Positions 44,481 through 53,379 are shown, counted from the stretch's first letter. The stretch is DNA of 64,000 bases from Neolewinella aurantiaca (GCF_008014675.1 NZ_VOXD01000002.1:62001-126000); one strand, 5' to 3'. Notes: generated by a model from the sequence alone, not told the origin. Numbers and translations are program-made.

Positions 44481-45653
44481 ATGAATAAAAACTGGCAGCC
44501 CCAGACCCGCGCTATCCGCGGACAGATGGACAAAACGCAATACGGCGAGCACTCTACGCCGCTGTTCCTGACGAGCAGTTTCACCTTCGGCTCCGCCGAA
44601 GAAATGGCCGCTGTCTTTGCCGGAGAACAGGAAGGACTGATTTATTCCCGCTACAGCAATCCGGGAGTAGATGAACTGATTGCAAAAGCCTGCGCTCTGG
44701 AAGGAACCCAGGCCGGTTTCGCCACTGCCTCCGGCATGGCTGCCGTTTTTGCCAGCCTGGCTGCGCTTGTAAAGCAGGGCGACCACATTGTTGCAACCCG
44801 CGCGCTCTTCGGCAGCACTCACCAACTACTGACCAATTTTCTGCCCAAATGGGGGGTGACTTTTACCTACGTTGAGCCCGATCAGCCCGAAACATGGTCG
44901 GCCGCGGTACAGGACAATACGGTGCTCTTCTGCACCGAAACGCCATCTAACCCGGGGTTGAAGCTGGTAGACCTCGAAGCCGCGGGCAGACTCTGCAAAG
45001 AGCATGGCCTCTTATTCGTAGTTGATAATTGCTTTGCTACTCCAGTGATACAGCGACCTGCTGAATTCGGTGCGGATCTGATTACCCATTCGGTTACTAA
45101 ATGGATGGACGGTCAGGGCCGCGTACTCGGCGGCCTGCTGTTGGGTACTGAGGAAGTGATGGAAAAGGTTACTGCCTTCTGCCGGCATACGGGTCCGGCC
45201 ATGTCACCTTTCAACGCCTGGACGGTCAGCAAAAGCCTCGAGACGCTTCACCTGCGAATGGATGCGCACTGTCGTTCAGCGCTCGTGATGGCCGAATGGC
45301 TGGGGAAACAGAGTGGCGTTGCCAGGGTGCATTACCCTTACCTCCCGAGCCATCCGCAGTACGAGTTGGCGCAGCGACAGATGTCGGCCGGCGGAGGCAT
45401 CGTAACCTTCGAGCTCAAAGGCGGTATCGAAGCAGCGCAACGGCTGCTCAACTCCGCAGAGTTGTGCACCCGCAGTTCCAATCTCGGCGATACGCGGACC
45501 ATCCTGACACATCCGGCCACCACAACACATTCCAAACTGACCGCCGAAGAACGCGCGCGGGTGGGCATCACCGATGGCCTTGTACGGATGAGCGTAGGAC
45601 TGGAAGCTGTCGTAGACATTCAGAATGACCTGAAGCTGGTAGGGGAGATGTAG
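44481..45653 (+). CDS. metZ: O-succinylhomoserine sulfhydrylase / Cys-Met metabolism PLP enzyme
   Basis: 390 residues from the ATG at 44481 (MNKNWQPQTRAIRG). It shows the Cys/Met PLP family pattern: YSRYSNPGVDEL, ATASGMAAVFASL and the PLP Lys in HSVTKWMDGQGRVLGG, then GPAMSPFNAWTVSKSLETL and a C-terminal LGDTRTILTHPATTTHS. The DGQGRxLGG context favours O-succinyl- or O-acetylhomoserine sulfhydrylase over cystathionine lyases. It would form homocysteine from an activated homoserine and sulfide. Confidence 0.88.
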   Translation: MNKNWQPQTRAIRGQMDKTQYGEHSTPLFLTSSFTFGSAEEMAAVFAGEQEGLIYSRYSNPGVDELIAKACALEGTQAGFATASGMAAVFASLAALVKQGDHIVATRALFGSTHQLLTNFLPKWGVTFTYVEPDQPETWSAAVQDNTVLFCTETPSNPGLKLVDLEAAGRLCKEHGLLFVVDNCFATPVIQRPAEFGADLITHSVTKWMDGQGRVLGGLLLGTEEVMEKVTAFCRHTGPAMSPFNAWTVSKSLETLHLRMDAHCRSALVMAEWLGKQSGVARVHYPYLPSHPQYELAQRQMSAGGGIVTFELKGGIEAAQRLLNSAELCTRSSNLGDTRTILTHPATTTHSKLTAEERARVGITDGLVRMSVGLEAVVDIQNDLKLVGEM

Positions 45654-45659
45654 CGCTTT

Positions 45660-45926
45660 CTATTCACTGATCTCCAACAGGTGCTGAAGTTTATGGAGTG
45701 CTTCAGGCTTGTCCCGCAAATGATCCCGCAGGGTAGTTTTGATGAGATCAATGTGTTCGTTTGGGCTTTGCTTTACTTCCGCAAAAATCCTGGCTCCTTC
45801 CGCCGGGTCATTCTTGAGGAACACCGGGCGGAGGTAATCTTCCCAAATGGCGGAACGTAGTTCGTGGCGGCCGGAGTCTTCGGCAATTTCGAAAAGAGCG
45901 GCGTCGATGGTCGGTTGCAGGATCAT
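45660..45926 (-). CDS. Small hypothetical helical protein
   Basis: 88 residues, mostly helical with many Glu, Asp, Arg and Leu (RHELRSAIWEDYLRPVF, HIDLIKTTLRDHLRDKP). No signal peptide or membrane segment. Not recognised. The codon use looks like that of the neighbours. It ends 6 bp from the convergent metZ stop and is divergent from the flavoprotein gene at 46056. Confidence 0.6.
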   Translation of the reverse strand: MILQPTIDAALFEIAEDSGRHELRSAIWEDYLRPVFLKNDPAEGARIFAEVKQSPNEHIDLIKTTLRDHLRDKPEALHKLQHLLEISE

Positions 45927-46055
45927 AATTTGTATTTTTCGCTAAAACGGGAGTAAGCACCATCGGAGTTCGGTTTGTCCTTCGGTTTCTGGACTTCGGC
46001 GGCCACTTTCGTGTATTCGTTACCTGATGCACTTCATCCCAATAAAGATCATGCT

Positions 46056-47204
46056 ATGAATATGTTCCGCCCTTCTTACTGGGAGCAAACAACTTTCTTT
46101 CGCTCGCCAGATGTAGTCGTAATCGGAGCGGGGCTGACCGGCCTGCAGGCGGCACTCGCCCTGAAGCAGGCAAATCCGAAGTGCGATGTTCTCGTGGTTG
46201 AACGTGCTGCCGTTCCGCGCGGAGCAAGCACGCGCAATGCTGGTTTCGCCTGCTTTGGCGGGCCTACCGAACTCTTAGCCGATATGGATGCCTACGGTGC
46301 AGCATCTACCCTGGCTACGGTCCGCGAGCGGTTTGCGGGCATTCTCGCGCTGGAACGTGACTACTCGCAGCGGAACATCGGTTGGCGCAAGCACGGTGGC
46401 TACGAAGTTATCGATGATAAGAAAACGGCGGAGATGGTCAGTGAGCGCCTGCCGGAACTGAATGCGCTCTTAGCGGAGGTGACGGAACTGAAAGATACCT
46501 GGTCGGTCGTTGCGGATTCTGGCTGGTCAGGAAGTATAAAACTGAGCCTTCATAACCGGCTCGAGGCTCAGTTGCACCCAGGTAAATTGGTGTCGTTGTT
46601 GCTGGAAGATTGTCATCGTGCGGGGGTGCGTTTCCTTTTCGGTTGCCAGGTGGATCATGTGGGCGCGACCGCGGGTGCGGTGACGGTTGAAGGAGCAGGA
46701 TGGGGTAGAGTAGATGCTAAACAGGCACTGGTAACCGTAAATGCTTTCGCCCGTGATCTGCTCCCCGCTGAGTTTCCCGAAAGCATCCGGCCAGTCCGCA
46801 ACCAGATTTTGCTGAGTGATTCCTTGCCGGACTTTAAGCTGCGCGGTTGCTACCATTACCACGAGGGATACGTGTACTTCCGCAACGTCGGTAAAGACCG
46901 TATGTTGATTGGTGGTGCCCGGCACCGGGCTGGTGAAGCTTCGGAAACGGATGTTTTTGGCCCGAACGGAGTCCCCGAAGCGTTTCTGATCGATAAACTG
47001 AACGAATGGTTCCCTGAACGCAAATGGACCGATGCCGATTTCCCAACCCGCTGGAGTGGCATCATTGCCCAGGGAGACGGTAAATCGCCGGTGCTCCGGT
47101 ACGCCAACAATAATGTGCTGGTTGCCGGACGCCTTGCCGGAATGGGAGTTGCGCTCAGTGCGGCCCTTGCCAGCCGGGCTGCAAAAATGATAAGTGAATC
47201 CTGA
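46056..47204 (+). CDS. FAD-dependent oxidoreductase, DAO family
   Basis: 382 residues from the ATG at 46056 (MNMFRPSYWEQTTFF). N-terminal FAD motif VVVIGAGLTGLQAALALK, then RGASTRNAGFACFG, which is typical of glycine oxidase/PuuB-like (gamma-glutamylputrescine oxidoreductase) proteins. The C-terminal part has WSGIIAQGDGKSPVLRY and VAGRLAGMGVALSAALA contacting FAD. Its substrate is likely an amine or amino acid. It is separate from and only distantly similar to the DAO gene at 29703. Confidence 0.87.
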   Translation: MNMFRPSYWEQTTFFRSPDVVVIGAGLTGLQAALALKQANPKCDVLVVERAAVPRGASTRNAGFACFGGPTELLADMDAYGAASTLATVRERFAGILALERDYSQRNIGWRKHGGYEVIDDKKTAEMVSERLPELNALLAEVTELKDTWSVVADSGWSGSIKLSLHNRLEAQLHPGKLVSLLLEDCHRAGVRFLFGCQVDHVGATAGAVTVEGAGWGRVDAKQALVTVNAFARDLLPAEFPESIRPVRNQILLSDSLPDFKLRGCYHYHEGYVYFRNVGKDRMLIGGARHRAGEASETDVFGPNGVPEAFLIDKLNEWFPERKWTDADFPTRWSGIIAQGDGKSPVLRYANNNVLVAGRLAGMGVALSAALASRAAKMISES

Positions 47205-47220
47205 ATTTGCGCCATGAAAA

Positions 47221-47249
47221 ATAGCGCCCGGAGAGCCTCCGGGCGCTAT
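47221..47249. terminator. Bidirectional terminator
   Basis: ATAGCGCCCGGA/TCCGGGCGCTAT stem with a 5 nt loop; TCTTTT follows on plus and TTTTTCATGG-type A/T bases on minus. It serves the convergent flavoprotein and lipoprotein genes. Confidence 0.88.
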
Positions 47250-47275
47250 TCTTTTATAGCGTAAGAAAAAGATGA

Positions 47276-48151
47276 TTACTTACCCGGAAGATCGGTTGTA
47301 ACCTTTGCTCCTGCGGGCTTAGCAAAAGCTTCATCCTCGGTGTCCGGACGGAACTCGTAGTCTTTGACGTAAATGTTGGTGATTACTTCGGTTGGCTTAT
47401 CAGACCAGCGGGTGGTGTAACCCGTCGGTAGGGTAATGCCGTCTACGGTGGTTTTGCCACTGAGGACCATCAACTTTTCCGGAGAATGACCTTCGTCCTT
47501 GAAAAAACCGGGGTAGGAGACGATGTAGTTGAGTGCGTCCATCTGCTTGGTTTCAGGATTGATCCAGAGTACGTAGTAATCACCGTCGGCATCGCCGGTT
47601 CCCTGCTCGTAGGTCACCTTTATCTTGTTGTAAGTGGTTCCTTCCCATTCAGCGTCGGGAAGTTGCTCAAAGTTGATGCCTTCGTCAGCAAGAACAAACG
47701 GCAGGCCAACGAAGTAGTAGGGCGTAAGCGACCAGAAGCGGGGGCTGACGGTGGGCTTCACGTCGGCGGGGGCGTGCCATGCATCCTGGCCATCAAAGCC
47801 GTAGGTGACGCCTTCCTGATTGGCCGAGGTATGTACGGCGCGGGCGTTGACATAATCGTTGAGGATGTAGGAGTCGCGGATCGTTTTGTCGTCGGTGGGG
47901 AGGTACTGGAAGTGGTAGTAGAGTGGGCTCTGGCTGTACCATTTGTCGAGTCCGCCGTGAGCGTCGATGCTGGCGAGTACGAGCTTACCTGCGTCGGTTC
48001 CGCTGAGACGTTCGGTTGCAGCTTCGATTCGTTGGGCGAAGGGCGCAGGTGCAGGCTCAGTTGAAGGAGTAGGTTCTGCTGACTCAACGGCAGTTTCGTT
48101 ACCGCAAGCCATGAAGGCTACGGCGAGAAGAAGGAAGAAAAAATTTTTCAT
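47276..48151 (-). CDS. DUF6503-family lipoprotein
   Basis: 291 residues from the ATG at 48151. The lipoprotein signal has lipobox VAFMACG. A Pro/Ala/Thr/Glu linker (ESAEPTPSTEPAPAPFAQ) follows; part of it is encoded by a copy of the 19 bp repeat. The folded part has SIDAHGGLDKWYSQSPLYYHF and VLWINPETKQMDALNYIVSYP, as in the DUF6503/outer-membrane-lipoprotein-sorting-like proteins of Bacteroidota. No known function; a lipid- or peptide-binding half-barrel is plausible. Confidence 0.78.
   Translation of the reverse strand: MKNFFFLLLAVAFMACGNETAVESAEPTPSTEPAPAPFAQRIEAATERLSGTDAGKLVLASIDAHGGLDKWYSQSPLYYHFQYLPTDDKTIRDSYILNDYVNARAVHTSANQEGVTYGFDGQDAWHAPADVKPTVSPRFWSLTPYYFVGLPFVLADEGINFEQLPDAEWEGTTYNKIKVTYEQGTGDADGDYYVLWINPETKQMDALNYIVSYPGFFKDEGHSPEKLMVLSGKTTVDGITLPTGYTTRWSDKPTEVITNIYVKDYEFRPDTEDEAFAKPAGAKVTTDLPGK
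48035..48054 (+). repeat. Dispersed 19 bp repeat, copy 11 (in CDS)
   Basis: GGCGAAGGGCGCAGGTGCAG, one base longer, in the linker of the DUF6503 lipoprotein. Confidence 0.6.
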
Positions 48152-48334
48152 TTGTTGGAGGTTTGCTTTAAATAGGTCTTTTGAAAGGCGATTGTTTGGC
48201 TGGCAACCCTGAAAGTGTCGGCTCAGGACTTTTACACGGATTTGCGTCATGTGAAATCCCGGACGTCACCTGGTCCGGATTCAGGTCATTGCTTTTTTTT
48301 GCGGGGCAGGCACAAAACAATCGAAGACTAAAAA

Positions 48335-48366
48335 GCCGCCGCTGCCAAATTAATGGCAACGGCGGC
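48335..48366 (-). terminator. Terminator of the Dps gene
   Basis: Stem GCCGCCGcTGCCA/TGGCAaCGGCGGC with AATTAA loop; on the minus strand it is followed by TTTTT. It lies 40 bp after the dps stop. Confidence 0.85.
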
Positions 48367-48405
48367 GATTGTGTCTTTCGGTTCAGAAAGAGGAAAGGAA
48401 GAAAA

Positions 48406-48987
48406 TTATTTTTTCTTCTTTTTCTTGCTGTTCTCTTCCTCGTCAATTTCTTCTGGCTTGTGCAGCAAGCCAACGGCCATGCTGTCTTCGCCCAGGAAGT
48501 GTTCGAGGTGGTGACAACGGTCTTCGATTTTGAACAGGAAGCCTTCGAGCATAGATTTCGTACCGTAGTCTCCGTGCTTGATACAGAGTTCGATGGTTTT
48601 ACGGAACTCAACGGCGATCTTCCGCTCGTTCTTCATGTTGTTCTCGAAACCGTCACGGATGTGGTAAACATCGGCTGGTTCCTGCTCGATGTAGGCGAGT
48701 TTTACGTAGTTTTCAAGACGGGTGGTTGGAGTGTAACCCAACAGCGTCATTCTTTCTGCTACTGCGTCGAGTTGGAGGTTTACTTCCTCGTAGTGGCCCT
48801 GCAGGAACAGGTGGATGTCGCGGAACTGTGGCCCCTCCACCAACCAGTGGTGCTTGTGGTACTGCGCGTACATGATCCAGAGTGAAGCAAGGTGTTTGTC
48901 GAGATCGGCAGCGATGGCCTTACAGGCTTTATCACTAAGACCAACGGGGTTTCCTTCGTAAGCAGATTTTTTTCTAAGCTTTTGCAT
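48406..48987 (-). CDS. dps: Dps-family DNA-protecting ferritin
   Basis: 193 residues. The inter-subunit ferroxidase site is visible as HKHHWLVEGPQFRDIHLFLQGHYEEV, with partner acidic residues further on. It forms dodecamers that oxidise and store iron and may bind DNA. The C-terminus ends in a Lys-rich run (SKKKKKK) after an acidic stretch, a likely DNA-binding tail. Upstream on the minus strand TTG and TATACA elements are close to the start. Confidence 0.9.
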   Translation of the reverse strand: MQKLRKKSAYEGNPVGLSDKACKAIAADLDKHLASLWIMYAQYHKHHWLVEGPQFRDIHLFLQGHYEEVNLQLDAVAERMTLLGYTPTTRLENYVKLAYIEQEPADVYHIRDGFENNMKNERKIAVEFRKTIELCIKHGDYGTKSMLEGFLFKIEDRCHHLEHFLGEDSMAVGLLHKPEEIDEEENSKKKKKK

Positions 48988-49128
48988 TGTATAATGGTTT
49001 TTTGGTTCTTTGTTGCAACGGGAGCCCGCTTTTCAGAGTTCGGTTTGGCCGAAAAAACTGTTGCAACAAGAGCCTTGCCGCAAGGGGAAATGGAGAGATT
49101 GTAGCCACGGGCAGACCTTAAACACACC

Positions 49129-49147
49129 TTGCACCCGCGCCCGCGCC
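49129..49147 (-). repeat. Dispersed 19 bp repeat, copy 12
   Basis: TTGCACCCGCGCCCGCGCC, one mismatch. On the minus strand the flank GGTGTGTTTAAGG continues the extended motif. Confidence 0.75.
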
Positions 49148-49157
49148 TTTATATTTA
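49129..49157 (+). promoter_or_regulatory. Promoter of the CPBP gene built on a repeat copy
   Basis: The TTG at the start of the 19 bp repeat (49129-49131) is placed 18 bp before TATATTTA (49150-49157, one mismatch to TAnnTTTG). The repeat thus fills the spacer of a possible promoter, 33 nt before the ATG. Confidence 0.4.
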
Positions 49158-49190
49158 ACCACTTTTTGAAACCTTAAAACGCCTAAGCTG

Positions 49191-50054
49191 ATGCGCGACC
49201 CTAAATTCCCGGACTGGAACCACATTGTAATCCTTGCTCTCATTTTCATCGGCGGCTCCATCCTGGGAGCCATCCCGTTAATCATCGATACGATGGCCAG
49301 TGGGGTGAATATGGAAGACCTGGCGCAGGGGCTCGACATGAGCGCTAGCATGAGCCGCTGGGCTTTCATCGCCTCCGGTACTCCGCTGGTGCTTTGCATC
49401 CTTTACGCCTGGAAGAAGATGGGTAAGCCCCGTTGGTCACTTGGTTTCGAAAACGTTACGGTCGTTACGGCGTTGCTCAGTATTTTCGGTACGCTGCTGG
49501 TCTCTAACGGAGTTTCCGCTACGGCCGAATACCTGCCCGGTTACGAAGGCTTTGCCGAAATGATGGAGGATATGATGGTTCCCGGAATTGGCATTGCACT
49601 TGCCGTTGTGGTGGTAGCGCCAATATTTGAAGAAGTTTTGCTGCGGGGCCTGATAATGCGCGGCTACCTGCGTAAAACAACACCCTTTAAGTCTATTCTC
49701 TTTTCTGGTCTGATTTTCGGGGTGATGCACATCTATCCTGTGCATGTCTTTTTCGCGAGCATCATGGGGTTCTGTCTCGGGTACGTTTACTACCGGACCC
49801 GCTCGCTGGGGTTGGTGATTCTGATTCACTTCATCAATAATGCGATAAGCTACTACTACGGCATGCAGGCCGACGCACCGGAAAGCAGCGAAGAGTTGTT
49901 GGGCACCGGCCCGTTGGGCGTGTTGGGTATGGCTGCCGTACTGACGCTGGCGGGAGTTGGTTTACTCTGGTTTCTGGCCCGGAATTATCCGCTGGCCCCT
50001 CCTCCGCCTGAAGACCTGGAACCGAAAGATGCTCCGGCCCTGGCGGAGCTTTAG
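49191..50054 (+). CDS. CPBP-family intramembrane glutamic endopeptidase
   Basis: 287 residues with about eight membrane segments. The Abi/CPBP motifs are EEVLLRGLIMRGYLRK (motif 1, EExxxR), FGVMHIYPVHVFFASIMGFCLGYVYYR (motif 2, FxxxH) and ILIHFINNAI (motif 3, HxxxN). The family cleaves prenylated or membrane substrates or acts in bacteriocin immunity. It stands alone. The C-terminal tail (LAPPPPEDLEPKDAPALAEL) is Pro/acid-rich. Confidence 0.9.
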   Translation: MRDPKFPDWNHIVILALIFIGGSILGAIPLIIDTMASGVNMEDLAQGLDMSASMSRWAFIASGTPLVLCILYAWKKMGKPRWSLGFENVTVVTALLSIFGTLLVSNGVSATAEYLPGYEGFAEMMEDMMVPGIGIALAVVVVAPIFEEVLLRGLIMRGYLRKTTPFKSILFSGLIFGVMHIYPVHVFFASIMGFCLGYVYYRTRSLGLVILIHFINNAISYYYGMQADAPESSEELLGTGPLGVLGMAAVLTLAGVGLLWFLARNYPLAPPPPEDLEPKDAPALAEL

Positions 50055-50216
50055 AGACCGAACCGGAGGAGGTTACGAGGCAGGCAGCATTTAGTCTGGC
50101 CAAAACGTTAACATCCTATTATTCCTGGTTTTCAGGTAAACCGGGTTACTTTACCGCCGGTTTAACGTCTTTTAAGCCGTGATCCTTTCCCCCGACCTCA
50201 CGAAACCAAATCAGTT

Positions 50217-51038
50217 ATGAGCCGTCTCCGCCTTGCTATCCTCGACCTCTACAACGGCATCCCTAACCAGGGAATGCGCTGCATCCGTGAACTGGTGGGC
50301 CGCTTCGCTGACCGCGTTGACTACGAAGTCTTCGACGTCAGGGTAGACGGCGTTACCCCCGGGATGGATTTCGACATATTCATCAGCTCCGGAGGACCCG
50401 GTGATCCGCGCGAAGTCGACGGAGCATGGTACAAAGCATGGACTGACTGGTTAGACAACGTGATGGCCTTCAACGCTGAAAACGACCGCAAGAAGTACGT
50501 TTTCTTCATCTGCCACAGCTTCCAGATGGCCGTTCACCATTTTCAGCTCGCCGAGGTGACCGCCCGTAAAAGCATCAGCTTCGGAACTTTCCCGATTCAT
50601 ATGACCAAAGAGGGTAAAGAAGATCCAATCTTCCGCGGGCTCGACAATCCCTTCGTCGCTGCCGATTTCCGTCACTTCCAGGCCATCCAGCCCGACGACG
50701 AGAAACTGGAAGAAGTTGGGGCTGTCTTCCTGGCTAAAGAAAAAATACGGCCGCACGTAGACCTCGAGCGGGCCCTGATGGCCGTACGTTGGAGCAAAGA
50801 AGTTGTCGGTGTTCAGTTTCACCCCGAGGCGGATGCCGACGGGATGCTGGTGCACTTCAGCCGCCCCGAAATCAAAGCTGAGATCATTGCCGATCACGGC
50901 CGCGAAAAGTGGATGCAACTGATGGAAGACCTCAGCAACCCTGAGGCCATCCGCCGCACCCACGACGCAATTATTCCGGGATTCCTCGAGCGGGCAACCT
51001 CCGCACTGCTCGAAGAAAAAGAGGTCTCTACCATGTAA
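50217..51038 (+). CDS. Stand-alone class I glutamine amidotransferase-like protein
   Basis: 273 residues. The nucleophile elbow is FFICHSFQMA and the His/Glu pair is in VGVQFHPEADADG. The oxyanion strand is ISSGGPGDP. It resembles GMP-synthase-type GATase domains without a synthetase partner, as found in many Bacteroidota genomes. Function is unknown; it may release ammonia for an unlinked synthase or cleave a gamma-glutamyl compound. Confidence 0.82.
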   Translation: MSRLRLAILDLYNGIPNQGMRCIRELVGRFADRVDYEVFDVRVDGVTPGMDFDIFISSGGPGDPREVDGAWYKAWTDWLDNVMAFNAENDRKKYVFFICHSFQMAVHHFQLAEVTARKSISFGTFPIHMTKEGKEDPIFRGLDNPFVAADFRHFQAIQPDDEKLEEVGAVFLAKEKIRPHVDLERALMAVRWSKEVVGVQFHPEADADGMLVHFSRPEIKAEIIADHGREKWMQLMEDLSNPEAIRRTHDAIIPGFLERATSALLEEKEVSTM

Positions 51039-51131
51039 TGCCGACAGCAGGAGAGCGGGGGTATTCTGATTCACTGAAATTTAAGCCCCCAAGCGGTCGA
51101 CCAAAGTGGTTTCCCGTATTGTTTGCCTGTA

Positions 51132-51296
51132 TATACCGGAACCAAAGTGGTTTGGGACTTTATCGCTTGTTATCGCGGCGCCTGGCGGCGTTGCTGAAAA
51201 CCTTACCTGGCTCAGGCCAGGCGCGGCTTTCAGCGCCTTACCAGCCACCACGCTAACGGCGCGCTAATTGTCCCAAACCACTTCGTTTCCGGTATA
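51132..51296. repeat. 165 bp imperfect palindrome (ERIC/MITE-like)
   Basis: Terminal arms beginning TATACCGGAACCAAAGTGG (51132-51158) and ending CCACTTCGTTTCCGGTATA (51270-51296) pair over 25 of 27 positions. The interior continues as a palindrome to the centre CCTGGCTCAGGCCAGG at 51206-51221. A partial copy of the CCAAAGTGGTTT arm also occurs at about 51100. It fills the gap between the GATase gene and the gene at 51325. Confidence 0.85.
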
Positions 51297-51324
51297 AATG
51301 CATCGCTAACCATACTATCATCCC

Positions 51325-51681
51325 GTGGCAAGATCCTCCCGCAAGCATTACATCAACTTCGCTATTTTCGGTCTTTTCAGCCTGACTTTCGCCTCCTTTC
51401 TGGCGGTTGCAGCTTATTATTACTTCACCGACGGAAAGAACATGACCATTGAGTCTTTCGCTCCGGGAGTCCCGGCTTTCTTCCTGTTCTTTCTCGCCAG
51501 GAAAGAGTGGCGAAGCGCCCGTGCAGTTCGCAAAATGGAACGCAGGCCGGTGGCAGATCCCGCCGAAGGCATCGACGAGCTGATGGCTATCGCTGCGCAG
51601 CGGGTGGAAGAGAAGAAAAAGCCGGTCGCACCTTCGGATGCCGAAGGCCATGATACTGCCGGGGAGCCGGTCAGAAAATAA
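51325..51681 (+). CDS. Small membrane protein
   Basis: 118 residues from a GTG at 51325. Two membrane segments (INFAIFGLFSLTFASFLAVAAYYYF and PGVPAFFLFFLARKEW) are followed by a basic helix (RSARAVRKMERRP) and a charged tail. Not recognised. It overlaps the convergent DUF481 gene by 11 bp. It starts 29 bp after the large palindrome. Coding is likely but not certain. Confidence 0.6.
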   Translation: MARSSRKHYINFAIFGLFSLTFASFLAVAAYYYFTDGKNMTIESFAPGVPAFFLFFLARKEWRSARAVRKMERRPVADPAEGIDELMAIAAQRVEEKKKPVAPSDAEGHDTAGEPVRK

Positions 51682-52444
51682 TCCGCAGACCATTTAGCCA
51701 CGTGAAAACCGTTGCCGGAACCTCGGGGAAATCCCGGTTCACGCGCTCATCGTAGGTCAGGGAGAAATTTGATGTGAACCGCAGGGAATTGCTGAAAGTC
51801 ACGGCAACACTAGCCACCGAAGAAATACGGGGGACGGTAAAATCGGGAAGGCGCGGCTGATAATAGCTGGTGCTCGCCAGCGAAATTGTGGGCGTCAGCT
51901 GGGCCCGGATGGTGAAGTAATTGCTCATCCGGTGGTCGCGGTACACGATTTCAGAATCGGTCATTTCATCGTATTCGTGCATGTATAGGACGCCGAGGTA
52001 GGCGCGCGATTGTCCGTTACGGTAGAGCCTCCTCCGGATGCCGCTTCCCACCAGAAAGCGGAGATTGAGGCGTAGCTGCTCGTTGTACTGCACCTGGGTG
52101 AAAGTCTCCCAGCGCCATCCATCCTTTATCTCCCAGCCGTACCGCGCGTGCAGGAACCCGGCGTTGGTTGCGTTATCACCGCTGACCTGTACGAGTTTAT
52201 AATCGCTGAGAAAAAGGACATTACCCCGCTGCCCCAGCCGGTCGAGGCGTAAAGCCCCGCCTACGGTGATAACGGTGTTGTTGTTTTTGGTGAGGCTTCC
52301 GTTTACGTCCAGCTGCCCGAACCAGCCCAGGGAGTCCAGGGCCTTACGCTTGTCTTCGATATTCACGATTTGGGCGCGGGCGCAGGTGCAGGGTGTCAGA
52401 ACAGAGAGCAATGCAAGAACAAAAGCACGGATAAAGAAAATCAT
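51671..52444 (-). CDS. DUF481-family outer-membrane protein
   Basis: 257 residues. The signal peptide ends at about residue 25 (CTCARAQ); its last part is encoded by a copy of the 19 bp repeat. The mature chain starts IVNIEDKRKALDSLGWFGQL. It then runs as amphipathic beta strands (NGSLTKNNNTVITVGGAL, AYLGVLYMHEYDE, NYFTIRAQLTP) of the DUF481/YdiY type. Role unknown. The ATG at 52444 is followed by a well-formed signal peptide. Confidence 0.83.
   Translation of the reverse strand: MIFFIRAFVLALLSVLTPCTCARAQIVNIEDKRKALDSLGWFGQLDVNGSLTKNNNTVITVGGALRLDRLGQRGNVLFLSDYKLVQVSGDNATNAGFLHARYGWEIKDGWRWETFTQVQYNEQLRLNLRFLVGSGIRRRLYRNGQSRAYLGVLYMHEYDEMTDSEIVYRDHRMSNYFTIRAQLTPTISLASTSYYQPRLPDFTVPRISSVASVAVTFSNSLRFTSNFSLTYDERVNRDFPEVPATVFTWLNGLRIIF
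52373..52391 (+). repeat. Dispersed 19 bp repeat, copy 13 (in CDS)
   Basis: GGCGCGGGCGCAGGTGCAG, one mismatch at the last base, in the signal-peptide region of the DUF481 gene. Confidence 0.7.
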
Positions 52445-52527
52445 AAGTATTCAGTATTAAAACACAAGATAAATGGCAGCGGCGTAACGAACGCAGCTGC
52501 GCGGGCTCGCTTTATAACTCTAAAAAA

Positions 52528-53226
52528 GTGACGCCCCAGGAAAAAACCTTGCTTATTGATGAAATTCTTGCCGCGCATTACGGCGCGCCCTTCATTCCTT
52601 TCAGCTACCGCGACCCGCTGAGTGAGTTGGTCAGCGCAATGCTGTCGCACCGCACCAGGAACGCCGTAACCCGAGTGGCTTATCTGAACCTGAAAGAGCG
52701 GTTTGCTACCTGGGAGGAGGTAATCGAAGCTCCGACCGACGAAGTTGAGGAAGCCATCAGGGGCGTCACCTTCCCGGAGGTAAAAGCGCCGCGAATTCAG
52801 CAGGCGCTGCGCGAAGTCGCAGCCCGCAACATGGGGGAACTCAGCCTTGAAGGACTGCACGAAGTGAGCGTGGAGGAAGCCCGTTCGTGGCTCGAGGCCA
52901 TTCCCGGTGTTGGCGCTAAAACCAGTGCGGCAGTATTGAGCTTCAGCCACCTCAGAATGCCAGCTCTGGTGGTCGATACCCACCACCATCGGGTAGCCCT
53001 GCGGCTGGGCCTGGTGCCGGCAAAATCAAGCCTGGACAAAACAGCCCGCATCCTGCAGGCTTTCATCCCCGAAGATTGGGACGGCCAAAGGGTGTACGAC
53101 AGTCACCAGGGGTTTATGCGGCACGGCCAGAAAGTCTGTCACTGGCGTAAACCGAACTGTCAGGTGTGCATCGTACGGGAGTATTGCGATCATTACGCCG
53201 CGCAAAACGCTACTTCAGAGGGTTGA
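52528..53226 (+). CDS. Endonuclease III-like DNA glycosylase
   Basis: 232 residues from a GTG at 52528. The HhH motif LEAIPGVGAKTSAAV carries the catalytic Lys, and ALVVDTHHHRVALRLG carries the catalytic Asp. The 4Fe-4S loop is C-x6-C-x2-C-x5-C (CHWRKPNCQVCIVREYC). It should excise oxidised pyrimidines. The N-terminal region has SAMLSHRTRNAVTRVA instead of the classic ILSAQTTD, so it belongs to a divergent Nth branch rather than to canonical Nth. Confidence 0.88.
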   Translation: MTPQEKTLLIDEILAAHYGAPFIPFSYRDPLSELVSAMLSHRTRNAVTRVAYLNLKERFATWEEVIEAPTDEVEEAIRGVTFPEVKAPRIQQALREVAARNMGELSLEGLHEVSVEEARSWLEAIPGVGAKTSAAVLSFSHLRMPALVVDTHHHRVALRLGLVPAKSSLDKTARILQAFIPEDWDGQRVYDSHQGFMRHGQKVCHWRKPNCQVCIVREYCDHYAAQNATSEG

Positions 53227-53229
53227 ACC

Positions 53230-53268
53230 CTACGCCAATGAAGTGAATGACTTTGGGGCCTGGCGTAG
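53230..53268 (+). terminator. Possible terminator hairpin after the nth-like gene
   Basis: CTACGCCA/TGGCGTAG arms around a 23 nt loop, directly after the stop. Weak, no T tract. Confidence 0.3.
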
Positions 53269-53379
53269 CATGTGCAAACCCGGTTTGATGCCCCTGCTAA
53301 CCGGCTGTTCCCCAAACTCTGTTAACGCGGCAACATCAAGTTCGCTGGCACCGTTGAATCAGCAAAATTCCACCTGCCC

